Below are positions 29,529-40,709 of a stretch of 64,000 nucleotides of DNA, one piece after another. The position numbers and the translations under genes are program-made. Every line of letters starts with the position of its first letter. Within the stretch, counting starts at the first letter, position 1. Origin of the DNA: Calendula officinalis (Eukaryota > Streptophyta > Magnoliopsida > Asterales > Asteraceae); the NCBI GenBank assembly GCA_963853835.1, contig OY970832.1, positions 8,328,001 through 8,392,000 on the forward strand, written 5' to 3'. A model generated the notes under the pieces. That model did no database searches, was not told where the DNA came from, and saw nothing but the letters and a program-made list of their open reading frames with translations.

Positions 29529-30113
29529 GGGGGTGGCAATTGGGTTGGGTGTGGGTTAGCGGGTTCGGGTTGACGGGTTGGAATCACTAAACCCAAACCC
29601 GACCTGTTAGAATTTTGGGTCAGAAAAAACAACCCTAACCCAGAGTCATTTAAACCAAGGTGAACCAGACCCAACCTGTGTAACCCATAAACTTAACAGG
29701 TTGGAGGGACAAGTGGGTTAGCGGGTCAGAACCAGGTTGGCGGAATTTACAAGCTTTTAGTTAGGAAAATAAGAAATTATGCATCTCCCAAATTTACAAG
29801 CTTTTAGTTAGGAAAATATGCCAGAAATTAATTGCGTGAGATTTGAAGGAGAAATTCAAATTTGAAAGGTAAAAAAGGCATGGAAATACTTTAGGTAAGA
29901 TAACTAATTTAAGGGTTGTCTTTAAAAATTAAACGGATTGGCGGGTCGACCAGGTTCACACAAGACAACCCGAACCCAACCTGTTTTATAAACAGGTTGG
30001 ACGGGTCGACCTGTTTTTTACCCGAACCCATTTATGGTCAACCCAAACCCGACCTTTTCCGTGTTAGGTTCGTGTCGGGTTGCGGTTCGTGTCAGGAATT
30101 GCCACCCCTAATT
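29529..30113. mobile_element. hAT-like MITE with GGGGTGGCAATT termini
   Basis: The ends GGGGTGGCAATT and AATTGCCACCCC are exact inverted repeats. An 8-bp direct repeat ATACATCT flanks them at 29521-29528 and 30114-30121, with a few extra bases (TAATT) between the right terminal repeat and the duplication. The interior consists of (C)GGGTT / AACCCG-type imperfect repeats and a short AT-rich core. There is no transposase. Confidence 0.8.
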
Positions 30114-30121
30114 ATACATCT

Positions 30122-30590
30122 AGTTAAATTCACAAGGGGCTCTGCCTTTAGAAACATGCAACGAGAGATTAATATTGATATGCAAGCTAAGCCAATTCAT
30201 ATATATTTATCTAAATTAACACTAGTTTCTAATTGATATTCAAGCTCAACCTTGAAAAAATCAATTCCCAAAAGATATAGGTTATAAGTTTTTTTTTAAC
30301 GGTAAATTACTAATATACTCTTAAATATCATATATGTTTACTATGAGATTTTGAACTTTTTACCACAAGGATGGAAGACAAACAACATACTTAAGTTATA
30401 AGGGAAAGAATCACTTGTGTAGTTGTGTCTGTGATGATGAAAAATGCACATCTTATGCCGTATTTTGCTCTGCTGTAACGTGGCTTTTAATGATCCACTG
30501 CCCACATTTAAGTTTCCTCGAATCTCCTTTTATTAATCAATAATCATGTCATTAATAACTAACTCCTTTAGCAGATTAACGGTTTAGTAG
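30122..30590. other. Intergenic sequence without recognised features
   Basis: AT-rich. No coding, RNA or repeat feature can be supported. Confidence 0.35.
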
Positions 30591-30602
30591 ATTTTGACTT
30601 AA

Positions 30603-30967
30603 CAAATGATGTCTAGTTTAGCTGGATTGATGTATGTGTTTTACTCTCATATGAGGTGTGAGGTCTGGAGTTCGAATCCTGTAAACACCTCTTGTGGTGT
30701 CAAATATGGGGGATTTTTTCCTGAAAATCTCTATGGGGCTGGGTTTGCCCTGTAAAGGAGCTCGAACCCGGGGTGTTCGCTGAAAAATTACGAGTAGGCT
30801 TCCGTTGATATCATTTGCCGATTCAAAAAAAAAAGTACTTACCTAAGGCTTATAGTGGTATTGGAGAAATGTGTAAGGTGTTGCCCATGACTGAGTTCAA
30901 GTCCTAGCATAGATAAAATGTGTAGAATTAAAGAGTGTGTGTTAGCTGTTTAAAAAAGAAAAAGTAA
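30603..30967 (+). mobile_element. Tandem pair of tRNA-derived SINE-like units
   Basis: Two units each have a pol III B-box-like sequence (GAGTTCGAATCC near 30668 and GAGTTCAAGTCC near 30892). A plausible A box lies upstream of each, and A-rich tails end at about 30832 and 30958. The whole block is flanked by the 12-bp direct repeat ATTTTGACTTAA (30591-30602 and 30968-30979). This fits a target-site duplication made by one insertion event of a dimeric or nested SINE. Confidence 0.6.
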
Positions 30968-30979
30968 ATTTTGACTTAA

Positions 30980-32483
30980 TTTGCTAGGAACTTATATTTC
31001 ATTGACGTCATTAAATATCTAAACGTAACACTTTTAATCACGCGAAAGCCTAAACTATTTGCAACAAAAATATCGAACATATATAATGGTCTAGATTATG
31101 TGTTGCAATCCAAACATCACCTAGTTTATTGTAACTTTTTGTTCTAAATCTTTGCTAGTTGCACATTAGTATAATTGCCGATAAAAAAATATAATGGTCG
31201 AAAATAAAAGAACAAATTAGAATATAAAAATGATTAAAAGTTACATTTTGAAAACCTCCCTATGCATTCTAAACTTGTGATAAGTGATAACATAATATTC
31301 TCCGTCATATTGCAAGGTTGGTTAATCTTAGTTTATAAATAAAATCGACAAAAAGAACAATTGATAAGTGATAACCACTTGCATTTATAGTATTTTATAT
31401 TTTATTGTATCAAATTTAACATAATTAGCGTTTAATATAAGACACATAATCATGGTCATAATTTAAAACCACATGCAATGTATTCTCCTAAACGAAACCT
31501 CCTTAATGTATGCAAATCCATAGTTTTGTTCTTGCAATGGTAAGTTGCAAGCTTAGACAATAAAGTAAAGAAGCAAAACCCAAATCTCTAGTATTTACAC
31601 CCACACCCATTACTTTTGGAAAAAACAATGTCTTCACTTTATAGAAGCGGTTTAAACATTGATCACAACCGATCCAATGACATTTTGGAGTCTAGCTAAT
31701 AACTAGAATTTTAACGACGATTTTGTATTAGCGTCCTATTATATTATAGGACAGAAATCATGATTCCAAAGCGATTTTTCACTTTAGGAATCAAAGCAAT
31801 AAAATATGAGTTTCAACCTCTTGAAATATACCTCAGTATATCCAAACATTTAAAAGTAATTATTCTAATACGAAGTCACAATTTTTTTTATTAAAAAAAC
31901 ATTGATATACATATGTGATATGACCAATAATCAGTTTTTTAAAAGATATATATCGTTACAGTGGCATAGTTTTTTGCATTCCTAAAAAAATGGCATTGTC
32001 AGGTTGTGTGAATTACTTCATCATGTTATTTATCACGTGACATACAAATGAAGTAAATTTTTAAATGATTTTGACCTTGAGATGTACGACTTTGTACCTT
32101 CTCATTGTGTTTTCTTTCGTATATCTTATCTTCCTAATTATATTTATGCTAGGTCTGATTAAAAACCAATAATCATTAGAAGCATCAAATAGTTTTCTGG
32201 TTCGGAAACGGATACACAATAGTTATTTTATGTACATCACAAACAAATCTCGACTATACTAAAAGAGTTCATTATAACAAAAATACCTTTTAAAAACCTT
32301 TTAAAAAAACAGTTGCTTCAGTGTGTTTGAAATAATAATGAGTGAACAAGATGTTAAATGATGTATTTTTTGTCATTTAAAATTCGAAAACATTAACTAT
32401 GGCATAATTCAGTGTAAGCCTTTGATCCATATCATTTATCAAATGTCTAAAATACAGAGTTTGGTAGTTTTTCATATGCCACT
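30980..32483. other. Intergenic AT-rich sequence
   Basis: About 1.5 kb with no ORF above noise, no clear repeat and no RNA gene. It ends at the CCACT target duplication of the 11.5 kb Copia element. Confidence 0.4.
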
Positions 32484-33101
32484 TGTCAGGATCGATTAAC
32501 TATAGACAAGTTAATAAACACCTTAGATCTATTTGATGATAGAAGTTGCAGCGGATCAACACTATATCAATAATTAAGAACGATGAACTGTATGAACAAT
32601 ATGAGAAATATTAAGAACACAGTTTCACAAAAAGCTTCAATGTATATTATTAAGTTAACAATACACACGTACGTTTACAATTCGTAAGGAACTATATATA
32701 ATAGTCCTTGAAGCTAAACTATTTACCCTAGTTATTCTAGGATACGATATACATCTAATTATAAACGATATACATTGATTTACATTCTATAACTATCTCT
32801 GCGAAGATCTCGGACTTGATATGTTCCATAAACGCGTATCAGTAGTAAAACCAATCACCAGTAGTAAATAAGTAACATCAGTAGTAAACTTGGTGATCAG
32901 TAGTAAGTCCAGAAACCAACGTCAGTAGTAACTACAATGATCAGTAGTATCTTCAATCTTTGTATGATCAGTAGTAACTAAGTTATAGAGAACACCAGCA
33001 TCAACTTCATCAGTAGTAAATGTTTCTGCCCCATCAGTAATAAACATAATTATTACCAACTGCAGCATCAGTACTAAGTTGATCTGTGATTTGCTCTAAC
33101 A
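32484..33101 (-). repeat. 3' LTR of Copia element 2 with CAGTAGTA array
   Basis: 618 bp, identical to 43360-43977. Eight exact CAGTAGTA copies and two single-mismatch copies lie between about 32838 and 33075, all in the same orientation (TACTACTG on the element's sense strand), at irregular 15-40 bp spacing. Confidence 0.97.
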
Positions 33102-33117
33102 ATCTCCCCCTAAACTT
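33102..33117 (-). promoter_or_regulatory. Polypurine tract, Copia element 2
   Basis: On the minus strand, AAGTTTAGGGGGAGAT directly precedes the 3' LTR. It would prime plus-strand DNA synthesis. Confidence 0.85.
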
Positions 33118-33150
33118 ATTGATTATCCTTTAATCAATCAAGTTTCTTAT

Positions 33151-36100
33151 TTACTTCTTCTTTTTCTTTTCTTCCAACAACTTTGCTCTTTTCTTATCAC
33201 CTTCTAAAGTCTGTTGGTTCCTTTTATTCCTTTGTGCAATGATATATTTGCTGATTCTTTTAACAAATTCATTCAATTTGTTTTGGAGCATCACAGCATC
33301 ATGTGGTTTAATAAAATTCATGCACCATAGTTGATAGAGAGTCTTCTCAGAATGAGGATACTCTTTCTCATAAAGGAATAAGTCACATTTCTTACTTGTA
33401 TATTCAAAGAAGTACATGTTGACAGTTGGTAGCACATTCCAAGCTTGAACATTTTCTGAATCTGTGTACTTCTCTGGATAATTTTCTGGATAGAAAGCAG
33501 CATCAATCATTTCAGTAAGATAACCTGCAGCTGAATTCTTCCAGTTCTTCTTAGTCATTCTTGGTTTACCAATGATCAACATCTTAATAATGTCACTTCT
33601 GGTTAGGGACATGACCAAAGGTTTCCAAGCTCTGAATCTTTGAGTGACCTTATCTTCTCTTATAATCTCAATCATATCATCTATGTACCTCCAGTTGATG
33701 ATTGGATTATTTTGTAGGGGAGCAATGGGGAGATCATGAACTTGAACCATTTGTAATTTTTTATTTGGTTGATCAAGTTCTGAAGCAATTGTCTTTCTTT
33801 TCTTTGATGTTTGAGAGGATACACCAGATGATTCTCCAGATATTGTTTTTCTTTCTTTCATTTCTTTGGAGTCTATCTGTTCAAGTTTAGTGGTGTACTT
33901 CTCATTACTATCTTGCTCAGTAAGATCCTTCTTCTTCTCTACACAGTACTTTTCAATTAAATTGATCAGCTTCATTCTTCCAAATGCCTTTGTGTTATAC
34001 CCTTTTGATTTTAAGAATGTGATCATTTCTTTCTTTTTCTCTGCAAATTGTTCTGGCATATCAGCCTTTTGCTCTTTGCATTCTTGTACTTGTGCTTCAA
34101 GAAGTTCTATTGTTTCATGTTCAAGTTGCCTAAATTTTTTCAGTTCTCTTCTTTGTAATTCCTTTCTTGTTTCAGCAACTTGTTTAGATTTGATCTTCTG
34201 TTGAAATTGTGGCAGTTTTGATATATCTGCTATATCTGCCAATTTGATTTCTGTGAAAGGTTGTCTCAATATTCTAGCCCTTTCTGCTAATCTTTTGTTT
34301 TCATTTGCTAGAGAGACTTCAACCTTCTTTAAATATTTTGCTCTCTTTACCTTCCACCTATCCTGTTTGGCTGATTTGGCATAATTGATTTTGTTGACAA
34401 TTTCATGACCTTGTGCTCTGTTGGGTTGGTCTTCATCAGCAACTTCTTTTCCCTTTCCTATGTAATTGTCTTTCTTCATATTTGGTTCAGATTCAATAAC
34501 AAATTTGGGACCATAGTAGTGTATCTGAGATATGGGAAGTATTTTAGGATGTGGAGGCAGGGAGCATTCATCAACTTCTAACCAGTTGATATCATCATCA
34601 ATATCTTTTACCACCATTTGTGTTGTTGTTGTTCTTTTTGGAGATGGTGGAAGTATCACTGTAGGCTCTAGTAGTGGTGGCAGCTCAATAATGTCATCAG
34701 TAGTAACTAAGGTAGTTACTACTGGTATGTCTTCAGAGATTACTACTGATAGGTCATCAGTAGTGTTTGCTGCCTTTTCTTCATTTACTACTGCTGTTAT
34801 ATCAGTAGTAGGAGTTACTACTGGTATGTCTTTTTCAGCTTGTTTTTTAGTAGGAGCAGTAGTAATTGGCTCTTCTTCTGTAATCATCATCTCTGGGCCT
34901 TCATCAACTTCTGTTTCTTTTAAATTCAAGAGGGAGGAAGCTGCTGCTGCAATGGATTCATCAATCATTGTCTGTATGTTATCCTTCTCCCCCTTAGTGA
35001 GCTCAACTGGAGGAGCCTCACTATCATCAATCCTCTTTTTCAATTTTCTGATAAGCTTTGATTGTTGATGAAGCCTAAGTTCATATTGTCTCATTCTTTT
35101 GTTGATGATATTGACATTTCTTTTCATAGCAGCCATAGTTTTTCCTTGATTTGTTTGGTAATAAAGACAATCTTGTACAGTGGATTCCAAGGAATCCACT
35201 TTAGCCGTCAATTGTTGGATTTTAATACTGCCCTCACTCCATCTAGCAAGATCATCGGGCTTACTAACAGGTACATTGGTTTTAAGGTTTTCCTTCCTTT
35301 CCATCAATTTCACAGATCTGCCCTCATCACTGCTTGGTGAGTCATTGGGTCTTTTAGACATTCTCTTCTTCCTAGAAGAAGCAGAGATGCCCCCCCTTGT
35401 GGTTTCTTGGCACCGGGGTCCTTTGAGTAACTCCTCAAATGAGTCATCACTCAAAGTTGCCGAGGTTTGGGTCCTAATGATGTTTTCACTGTCCTGTGCA
35501 CCCACCTTTGGGGCATCAGTAGTGAAAGCCCTCCCCTCATGTCCTCTCTCCTCCTTGGAGGACAACTCTTTGAGCCTGGGGTGTGACTCGATTTGTCCCC
35601 TGGTGTCCTTTAAAGATTTCTTTCTTTTATAGATTGTAGATATATGTTTGGTTTTGTCTGGTAGGTCTTCTACAGAGTGAAGAGTAGCACTCTGCAGATT
35701 TATATCAAGTTCCTGGGACACATTCAGGACTTCTGTTTGAGTTGGTGATTGAGTGGCTATATGGGGTGGTGTTTGGGCTGTATTTGGGGGTGATGGAGTG
35801 GGTTGAGGTTCAACTTGGGTTGTAGCAATGGTTGAACCTTCTCCAATATTGGGTTGATCTTTGATCATGTTTGGAAACAAAGGGGTTTCCTTCCCTGAAA
35901 ATTTAAATTGTTTTCTCATATTTGAGAAAACTTTCTTGTTCAACTCAGGTAATACAAAAATGTTTTTAGGAGTTGACAAGTTTTGTAATTCACAGTTTAT
36001 GATATGTTGTAGAAATCTGGGATACATTAAAAATTTAGAAGAACTAAGATTTCCCAACATACCATCAAAAATCATATTAGAAAAATTGAATACTTGGTCT

Positions 36101-36627
36101 GTGCATAAACATACAACAGCAGATGCTATTGCCTTGTTAAACTCATTCCAAGTACTTCTTTTAGGAGAAATACAATGCTGAATGGTATGAACCAGAAATT
36201 TCCATTGTGGGGATAGAAGGCCTTTTTGAAAAGTTACAATATTAAGTCTGCCTTCATACCCCATTTTATTTAAAGTATCAGCAATGTATTCCTTAGGAAG
36301 AGTATACATACCTGAATCATCATGAAGTTGTAGATGATGTCTGATTGATTGTTCAGTTACAGTGATGTACTTTCCATCTACTTTCGATTTTATCATTGAT
36401 GATGTGGTTCCTTCTGTTCGCTCAGCATTGGTCCAGAAATCCACCAAGTGCTGTTGATATGCCTTCGGCTTTACAGTTAAGGCAAACTGTATATACGAAT
36501 TTCTCAAGAATTTTACGATTGGACGGAAATCTTTTGTTCCGTCGGGATTTTTTAAAAATGCAACCATGTTGTGAAATTCTGAGTATCTGAGATCGGTTTG
36601 CACATCGAGAGCTTGTAAAGTTGCCAT
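33151..36627 (-). CDS. Retrotransposon ORF3 (1158 aa), function unknown
   Basis: One uninterrupted ORF lies between pol and the 3' LTR, starting at ATG 36627. Residues 1-250 look globular (HNMVAFL, then QHLVDFW, a KVDGKYITVTE strand, SPQWKFLVHTI, FLMYPRFLQ). This module resembles, from memory, proteins annotated under misleading names in Asteraceae genomes. Residues about 260-450 are Pro/Ser/Thr-rich. A coiled coil lies at about 470-560, an acidic Thr/Val linker at 590-720 and a Lys/Glu-rich helical part at 770-960. A second folded domain is at about 1010-1130, and the C-terminus is poly-Lys. There is no signal peptide or membrane segment, so an envelope glycoprotein is unlikely. It might bind nucleic acid or host proteins. 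The linker contains seven exact CAGTAGTA motifs in both orientations. Confidence 0.85.
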   Translation of the reverse strand: MATLQALDVQTDLRYSEFHNMVAFLKNPDGTKDFRPIVKFLRNSYIQFALTVKPKAYQQHLVDFWTNAERTEGTTSSMIKSKVDGKYITVTEQSIRHHLQLHDDSGMYTLPKEYIADTLNKMGYEGRLNIVTFQKGLLSPQWKFLVHTIQHCISPKRSTWNEFNKAIASAVVCLCTDQVFNFSNMIFDGMLGNLSSSKFLMYPRFLQHIINCELQNLSTPKNIFVLPELNKKVFSNMRKQFKFSGKETPLFPNMIKDQPNIGEGSTIATTQVEPQPTPSPPNTAQTPPHIATQSPTQTEVLNVSQELDINLQSATLHSVEDLPDKTKHISTIYKRKKSLKDTRGQIESHPRLKELSSKEERGHEGRAFTTDAPKVGAQDSENIIRTQTSATLSDDSFEELLKGPRCQETTRGGISASSRKKRMSKRPNDSPSSDEGRSVKLMERKENLKTNVPVSKPDDLARWSEGSIKIQQLTAKVDSLESTVQDCLYYQTNQGKTMAAMKRNVNIINKRMRQYELRLHQQSKLIRKLKKRIDDSEAPPVELTKGEKDNIQTMIDESIAAAASSLLNLKETEVDEGPEMMITEEEPITTAPTKKQAEKDIPVVTPTTDITAVVNEEKAANTTDDLSVVISEDIPVVTTLVTTDDIIELPPLLEPTVILPPSPKRTTTTQMVVKDIDDDINWLEVDECSLPPHPKILPISQIHYYGPKFVIESEPNMKKDNYIGKGKEVADEDQPNRAQGHEIVNKINYAKSAKQDRWKVKRAKYLKKVEVSLANENKRLAERARILRQPFTEIKLADIADISKLPQFQQKIKSKQVAETRKELQRRELKKFRQLEHETIELLEAQVQECKEQKADMPEQFAEKKKEMITFLKSKGYNTKAFGRMKLINLIEKYCVEKKKDLTEQDSNEKYTTKLEQIDSKEMKERKTISGESSGVSSQTSKKRKTIASELDQPNKKLQMVQVHDLPIAPLQNNPIINWRYIDDMIEIIREDKVTQRFRAWKPLVMSLTRSDIIKMLIIGKPRMTKKNWKNSAAGYLTEMIDAAFYPENYPEKYTDSENVQAWNVLPTVNMYFFEYTSKKCDLFLYEKEYPHSEKTLYQLWCMNFIKPHDAVMLQNKLNEFVKRISKYIIAQRNKRNQQTLEGDKKRAKLLEEKKKKK

Positions 36628-36839
36628 TGTTGTTGAGATTTTGCAAGAATTTTGTTAAAGATGAAGGGTTTTTGATCGTAAACTAGGGTTTATCGAAAGG
36701 TGTTTAGAGAATCGAAGTGAAGATAATGCTAAATTAATCATCTGCCGCCTTTTATATCTTTCGATTAAACCTGCAAAACTACGAAAATAGCCTTCGAATC
36801 ATAACATAACGGTTATTTTCATGGGGGTTAGTTTGGTAA

Positions 36840-37115
36840 TTGTGTTTATGAAAGACCAGTAGTAAATAAGATATCAGTAGTAAAACGTCAGTAGTATCTA
36901 CTAACATCAGTAATGACTAAGGATTTTGACATCAGTAGTAATTATAGACATCAGTAGTAACCATTACCACACAAGACCAGTAGTATATGTGAATACCAGT
37001 AGTACTGACTTACCAGTAGTATCCATGTAAACCTAAAATGCACCAGTAGTAATGAACTATCAGTAGTATTTTGTGCATACACTTTCACACCAGTAGTACA
37101 GCAATACTAGTAGTA
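36840..37115 (-). repeat. CAGTAGTA motif array in the pol-ORF3 spacer
   Basis: Eleven exact CAGTAGTA copies and two near copies lie in about 260 bp. They are non-tandem, spaced 13-40 bp apart, and all in one orientation. The preceding dinucleotide is mostly AT or AC (consensus AYCAGTAGTAW). The sequence is non-coding: it lies upstream of the ORF3 ATG and downstream of the pol frame. Confidence 0.9.
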
Positions 37116-37344
37116 AAACACTTAAGAAAATAATATTTTACAACACTAACTTTACACATAATTTTAAGTGAGATTTTAAGTTATTAAAATCATTCCAATA
37201 CTACTGACCAAGAAGTTGAATCTTCCTACATCAAATGCTTTTGTAAAAAGATCTGCTAATTGATCATCAGTATGGATTTTAACTACTTTGATTAATTTCT
37301 TTTCATTACAATCTCTTATAAAGTGAAATCTTATTTCAATGTGT

Positions 37345-40300
37345 TTAGTTTTTTGAATGTTTTACTGGATTATTCACAATACTAATAGCACTTTGATTAT
37401 CAATAAAAATAGGAGTTTTAAGGATAGAGATACCAAAGTCTAGAAGTTGATTTTGAATCCATAGTACTTGAGCACAGCAAGCAGATGCAGCTACATATTC
37501 TGCTTCAGCAGTAGATGTTGATACATTTGTTTGCTTCTTACATTGCCATGACACTAGTCTTGATCCAAAGAATTGACATCCACCAGTAGTGGACTTTCTA
37601 TCTTGACATTCACCTCCATAGTCACTATCTGTATAGGCTATTAGTTCAAAGGGTGAGTCATGTGGATACCATAGACCTAGTGATGGTTTGCCTTTCAAGT
37701 ATCTGAATATTCTTTTGACAGCCTGCAAGTGTAGTTCTTTGGGTCTTGCTTGATATCTTGCACACACACAAACACTATACATAATGTCAGGTCTTGATGC
37801 AGTTAAGTACATCAAAGATCCTATCATTGATCTATATAAGTGTTCATCTACATCCTCCCCCTCAACATCAGGATGTAGGTGTTTGTGTGTTTCCATTGGT
37901 GTACTAGCACTTTTACTGTCTTTCAAGTCAAACTTTTCCAAGATGTCTTTGACATATTTTGATTGATTTATCAAAATACCATCAGTTCTTTGACTGACTT
38001 GGAGTCCAAGGAAGAAGTTCATTGGACCCATGGAGCTCATCTTGAATTTAATCTGCATCAGCTCTTCAAATTCTTTGCATAATAAATCATTGGTTGATCC
38101 AAAGATGATATCATCTACATAGATTTGTACCAGTAGTATATCATCTTTGACTTTCTTTGTAAACAATGTTTTATCAATGGCTCCTCTTTTGAAATTGTTC
38201 TTTAATAAGTATGATGATAGTGTGTCATACCATGCTCTTGGTGCCTGATGTAGACCATATAGAGCTTTATCCAATTTAAACACATAATCACCATGTTTTG
38301 GATCTTCAAATCCTGGAGGTTGGCAAACATAAACTTCTTCTTCAATCTTCCCATACAGGAAAGCACTCTTCACATCCATTTGATAGACTTTAAACCTTTT
38401 GAATGAAGCATATGCTAGGAATATTCTTATTGCTTCAATTCTGGCAACAGGAGCATACACTTCATCATAGTCTATACCTTCTTCTTGAGTGTATCCTTGG
38501 GCTACAAGTCTGGCTTTATTCTTGATCACTATCCCTCTTTCATCTTTCTTGTTTCTAAAGATCCATCTTGTTCCAATGGCTCTTTTTCCTTTGGGTAGAG
38601 GTACAAGTGTCCAAACAGCTTGTAATTTAAATTGAAGGAGTTCCTCTTGCATTGCCTCAATCCAGTTTGAGTCCTTCATTGCTTGTTGGATCTTCTTTGG
38701 TTCATCCTGAGACAGAAAGCATTCATACATACATTCATTAGCAATTAAGCTTATATTACACATATTTGCAGTTAAACTTTTGTTTAATTTGCTTCTTGTT
38801 TGAAGTGGTGAGTTAACATCACTTAGAACAAGGTCTAAAGGATGGTTCTTTTGAGTCCTTGTTGTTGTAGCTTTATCCACCACTAGTTGATTTTCAGGGT
38901 TGGACTCTTTTGCCTCAGGTAGTTGTTCTTCTTGAGATCCTTCATTGTCATTAGTATTTGGTTCATCATTATCTTGGTCAGAGTTACTACTGCCATCATC
39001 TTCATTGAGATCAGTAGTATTGAAGTTGTTACTGGTATCAGTAGTATCTTGAGAATCTAGGTTATAGTTGGGACCAGTAGTATTTTCAGTACTATTACTG
39101 GTACCAGTAGTAATGGAATTACTACTGACCTCATTCTCAGAGTTACTACTGCTTTCAATATTTGAGTTCTTACTGACATCAGTATTAACTATGGGAGCAG
39201 TATCAACAACTATGTATCTCATCTTTTCTTGACCAGTATAAACAGATGATGTTCCTTCCTTTTGATTAAGACAATTTGAATTACCTGCATTGAAATTCAT
39301 ATTAAAATTAAAGGATTTGGTTAGATTGTCTATGTCAAATAGCCAATCTGGACCATTTCCTTGTTCATTAGGTACATTTTCATTAAAGGATACATTGATG
39401 CTTTCTTCAATTATCCTTAGTCTTTTGTTGAATACTCTGTATGATTTGCTTTGAGTAGAGTATCCCACAAAGATTCCATCATCAGCTTTGCAGTCAAACT
39501 TACCAATTTGTTCTCTTGTAATCAAAATAGTACAAGGACAACCAAATGATTTTAAGAAACTTATAGAAGGTTTTCTTTTATTGAAAAGTTCATATGGTGT
39601 TTTAAAGTGTGGCTTCACTATTAATACTCTGTTTTGAACATAACAAGCAGTATTAACAGCTTCTGCCCAAAAAGTAATTGGTAATTTTGAGTCTGCTAGC
39701 ATTGATCTTGCTGCTTCAATGATGGTTCTATTCCTTCTTTCAGCTACACCATTTTGTTGTGGAGTTCTAGGTGAGCTGTATTGCCTGTCAATACCTTTAA
39801 GATCACAAAAGTTAATTAGGTTAGTATTTTTAAATTCTGTGCCATTATCACATCTTATGGCTTTCACTTTTTGATCAGATGTGTTTTCCAGTTTAACAAT
39901 TAAGTTCTTTATGAGTTCACTTGTTTCATCCTTTGTCCTGAGAAAGAAAACCCATGTATATCTGGAAAAGTCATCAGTAATAACAAGACAATATTGTTTC
40001 TTTCCAATACTCATTACATTTGTAGGTCCAAAAAGGTCCATATGTAAGAGCTGTAAAGGAACAGAAATAGAGTTCACAGTTTTGGACTTATGAGAAGTCT
40101 TGTGTTGTTTACCTTTTAGGCATGCAACACAGTGATGATCACACATGAATTGTTTTTGAGGAAGTCCAATGACCAGATTTCTTTTTACTAAATTATTCAT
40201 GTTTTTAAAATTTGTGTGACACATCCTTCTATGCCAAAGTTCTGATTCAGTGGTGTTTGCCTTGGATATAAAACAGTTGACCTCATTTGTAGAAATGAGT

Positions 40301-40709
40301 TCTCCCCCTATATCCAGGCAATACACATTGTTTCTCCTTGGGGTTCTTAAAACAACATATTTTTCATCTAAAATAAACTCAGGAGAAAGAATGATGCACT
40401 CAATGTCTGTGAACAGAATCTTGTTCTTTTTATCACAAACTTGAGACACACTGACAAGATTGTATTTTAGTTCAGCTACATAAAATACATTATCAAAGGT
40501 AATTTTTCCATTAGTAACAGTACCTTTACCTGTAATCTTACCTCCTTTTGGGTTCTCACCAAAAGCCACAAATCCACCATCAAAGGACTTGAAATCTTTA
40601 AGAATTTGCAGATTTCCAGTCATGTGCCTTGAGCATCCACTATCAATATGCCATGTTCTACCTTCTTCTGGGATCTGAATGCTCTGCACAAGAGAGTAAA
40701 GGATTAGTT
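37345..40709 (-). CDS. Copia element 2 pol (protease, integrase, RT, RNase H), 3' frameshift
   Basis: The open frame covers about 1114 codons without its own ATG. In order it contains protease WHIDSGCSRHMTG, a GAG-pre-integrase WHRRMCH motif, an integrase HHCVAC zinc arm, integrase core (MDLFGP, RCDNGTEF, TPQQNGVAERRN), an acidic Ser/Thr/Asn linker rich in NTTG-like sequence, RT with YVDD and RNase H (AYTDSDYGGE, STAEAEYVA). It ends prematurely in RNase H at an A6 run (about 37350), where one extra base shifts the frame. The remaining RNase H tail is readable in the next frame to about 37195. Expression must come from a gag-pol fusion by frameshift or splicing. Confidence 0.9.

Noticed and set aside
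34532..35632. Plus-strand Ser/Val-rich ORFs opposite ORF3
   Set aside because: They are antisense shadows of the Thr/Val- and Lys/Glu-rich ORF3 codons.
33151..36627. ORF3 as a viral-type envelope protein
   Set aside because: No signal peptide, membrane segment or cysteine-rich ectodomain is visible; only the position is env-like.
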